Below, one piece after another: positions 3,526-5,108 of a stretch of 5,108 bases of DNA. The notes under the pieces are model-generated. The model was not told the origin of the DNA. It did not search any database and was given only the letters and a program-made list of their open reading frames with translations. Source of the stretch: Terriglobia bacterium (GTDB taxonomy: Bacteria; Acidobacteriota; Terriglobia; UBA7540); assembly GCA_030040455.1 (NCBI GenBank), contig JASHTR010000383.1:1-5108 (forward strand). Reading direction: 5' to 3'. A program made the position numbers and the translations under genes. Position 1 is the first letter of the stretch. Each line of letters starts with the position of its first letter.

Positions 3526-5108
3526 TCAATGGTCAGAATCCAGGGCTTGGCGGATGCGCTGTATTGCGACGGGCAGGTTAAAAGGTTTTACGAGGTAATC
3601 GCAGGCTCCAACCTCGAGTGCGGCCTGGGCTTCATTGGTCACGGTAGGGGCCGTTAGCATAATCACTCGCGACTCGCGTAAAGTGCCATCCCATGCCAGC
3701 CGCTTCAAAAGGGAGAGGCCATCGAGGCCGGGCAGATCGACATCCAGTAAAATGACCTTTGCATGGAGTGCAGGCTGCTGGCCACCCAGCAACTTATGGG
3801 CTGCGTTTCCGTCCTGGAACCAGCGCGCGCGAAAACCTCGCGATTCCAGGGTGTGCGACAACAGTACGGCCTGGGCTTCATCCCGCATCATCAGGGCCAC
3901 ATCCAGCCTTCCATCTGTCTCTTCATGGGTCGATGCCGCGGGAACCACCTTGCCGCCCCCGTCGGGTTTCGCCCGGGCGAGGGCCTCATGGGCGGCTTTG
4001 TAAAGCGAATCCAGGTCCGTGCCATCCTCGTCGTATTGCGCGACGCCTGCTCCTAACGTGACATGGAATTCGGCTCCCTCCAGATCCTTAAAGCCTTCCC
4101 GTCGCACCTTTTCGAGCAGGTCGGTAAGTCGCTCGACTCCGTCATAGCGGCTGAGACCATACATTCCTACCACAAACATGCCTCCACCCCAGCGCGCGAA
4201 GACATCTTCGCTGCGAAATGCGCCTTGCAAAATATGCCCCACACGCTGCAGTACCGCGTCTCCCGCAGCAAGGCCATGCTCTTTATTAATCTTTTCCAAG
4301 TCCTCCACTTCGACGACGGCCAGTGAAAAAGGTTGGTGGAGACGCCGCGCAAGATCCATGAAATCCAGTATCATCTGGCTGGATTTGCGGCGGTTGAACG
4401 CACCGGTCAAGTGGTCCGTCTCCGCCATGCTTCTCCGCAGCCTGAGCTTTTCCAACCGATTTGAGATGCGGGTGAGGAGCTCGGGGCCGACAATCGGTTT
4501 TGCAACAAAGTCATCTGCGCCGGCACTGAAAACGCGATGGATCGTCTGGGCGTCGTTATGGCGAGTAAGAAAAATAATAGGCGTCTCGGCCCAGCGGAAG
4601 TCGTTCCGCACCACGCGGCAGAGTTCAATCCCGCTGAGGTGCGGCATATCCACGTCCAGCACCACTAAATCCGGGGAAAACGCCTCTAAAGTTTCCCAGA
4701 ACTGCAACGGATCGCTCAGGGTGCTCAAGCACACATCCTCTGGCTCCAACAGGCAGCGGAGCAGCGCCAGCATCTGAGGATCGTCGTCCACTGCCATGAT
4801 GCGAGCATCTGCCGAGTGCAAGCGATCGAGAATCTGCAACACTGCATCCAGAATTTGCCCTGGCGAGAAGGACTTGGGAAGAAAGCCGTGCCCTCCTCGT
4901 CGGGCCACCTCGACCCGGTCCGTAAATGTGCCCCTGGAAGTTAGCACCAGCGCAGGGATAGGCGGCGTGTGTTGCGCCAACTCTTCAAGGAAGGCCAAGC
5001 CCTCTTCACACTTTCCGGAAAAAACTAGGTTGAGCAGCACCACTTCCGGAGGACGGTTGGAGATGATTTCGCGCGCCACGCGCTGGTCTTTCGCCGCCTC
5101 TACGCTAA
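3526..5108 (-). CDS. Multi-receiver response regulator with degenerate GGDEF domain, 5' end outside window
   Basis: At least 526 codons; the frame is still open at the right edge. Residues are numbered here from the GTG at 5079. The partial first receiver (to about 85) has Asn17 where the phosphoacceptor Asp belongs, but keeps Thr47 and Lys69. The second receiver (about 92-207) is canonical: Asp98/Asp99, phosphoacceptor Asp142, Thr172, Lys194-Pro. The GGDEF domain (about 218-380) starts with DHLTGAFNRR, but its signature is GGGMF (298-302) and the first metal-site Asp is Glu257, so cyclase activity is very unlikely. The I-site R289-S-E-D292 is kept with the normal five-residue spacing to the signature. 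The third receiver (about 392-515) keeps Asp446, Thr476 and Lys498 but has Met398/Arg399 in place of the acidic pair. It is probably a cytoplasmic phosphorylation-controlled c-di-GMP sensor or scaffold. GTG 5079 is not the true start, because it would cut the first receiver in half. Confidence 0.92.
   Translation of the reverse strand, partial: SVEAAKDQRVAREIISNRPPEVVLLNLVFSGKCEEGLAFLEELAQHTPPIPALVLTSRGTFTDRVEVARRGGHGFLPKSFSPGQILDAVLQILDRLHSADARIMAVDDDPQMLALLRCLLEPEDVCLSTLSDPLQFWETLEAFSPDLVVLDVDMPHLSGIELCRVVRNDFRWAETPIIFLTRHNDAQTIHRVFSAGADDFVAKPIVGPELLTRISNRLEKLRLRRSMAETDHLTGAFNRRKSSQMILDFMDLARRLHQPFSLAVVEVEDLEKINKEHGLAAGDAVLQRVGHILQGAFRSEDVFARWGGGMFVVGMYGLSRYDGVERLTDLLEKVRREGFKDLEGAEFHVTLGAGVAQYDEDGTDLDSLYKAAHEALARAKPDGGGKVVPAASTHEETDGRLDVALMMRDEAQAVLLSHTLESRGFRARWFQDGNAAHKLLGGQQPALHAKVILLDVDLPGLDGLSLLKRLAWDGTLRESRVIMLTAPTVTNEAQAALEVGACDYLVKPFNLPVAIQRIRQALDSDH

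Noticed and set aside
4178..4777. Long open frame on the plus strand (199 codons)
   Set aside because: It lies antisense to the conserved receiver/GGDEF coding sequence. Its Ser/Arg-rich composition is typical of an opposite-strand shadow of a GC-rich gene.
5077..5079. GTG as the start of the signalling protein
   Set aside because: Coding-like sequence continues in frame to the window edge, and starting here would remove the first half of receiver 1. The true start lies to the right of the window.

Overview
The window looks like a chromosomal segment from a Gram-negative bacterium that makes lipopolysaccharide. A complete Kdo transferase gene (kdtA/waaA) is present, and the first nine codons of what is probably lpxK overlap its end. 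The CBM9-like protein beside kdtA, the moderately high G+C and a double-hairpin extragenic repeat all resemble what I know from Acidobacteriota (Bryobacter/Solibacter-like). That taxonomic placement is inference from family resemblance, not a search result. Every convincing gene lies on the minus strand, so the region reads from right to left.

Right part (5108 to 3526): the 3' portion, at least 526 codons, of a large multi-domain signalling protein that runs off the right edge. Its visible domain order is receiver (partial) - receiver - GGDEF - receiver. Only the middle receiver has a complete set of phosphorylation residues. The GGDEF signature is GGGMF, so the domain is very unlikely to make c-di-GMP, but the RxxD inhibitory-site motif stands at exactly the right spacing. 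This suggests a phosphorylation-responsive c-di-GMP receptor rather than a cyclase.

Middle (3525 to 3285): a 241-base intergenic region with a near-consensus sigma70-type promoter reading leftwards (TTGATA, 17-base spacer, TATAAT). It is followed by a leader of about 145 bases that contains a GC-rich two-hairpin REP-like repeat and a small AT-rich palindrome. Downstream come two uncharacterised genes 18 bases apart: a 227-residue membrane protein and a 148-residue predicted secreted protein with two cysteines. The membrane-protein gene is visibly poorer in G+C than kdtA.

Left part (2135 to 1): an 85-base gap holding an 8-bp-stem inverted repeat, then a CBM9-like cytoplasmic protein, then kdtA 11 bases later, then the ATGA overlap into the probable lpxK. 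CBM9-like, kdtA and lpxK form a tight cluster, so the carbohydrate-binding-like protein is probably co-expressed with lipid A-Kdo assembly. Whether the promoter near 3450 drives everything down to position 1, or only the first two genes, cannot be decided from sequence alone.

I see no tRNA, rRNA, CRISPR array, transposase or prophage gene. The least ordinary items are the degenerate GGDEF/multi-receiver protein, the unknown membrane/secreted gene pair behind a repeat-containing leader, and the coupling of a CBM9-like gene to kdtA.
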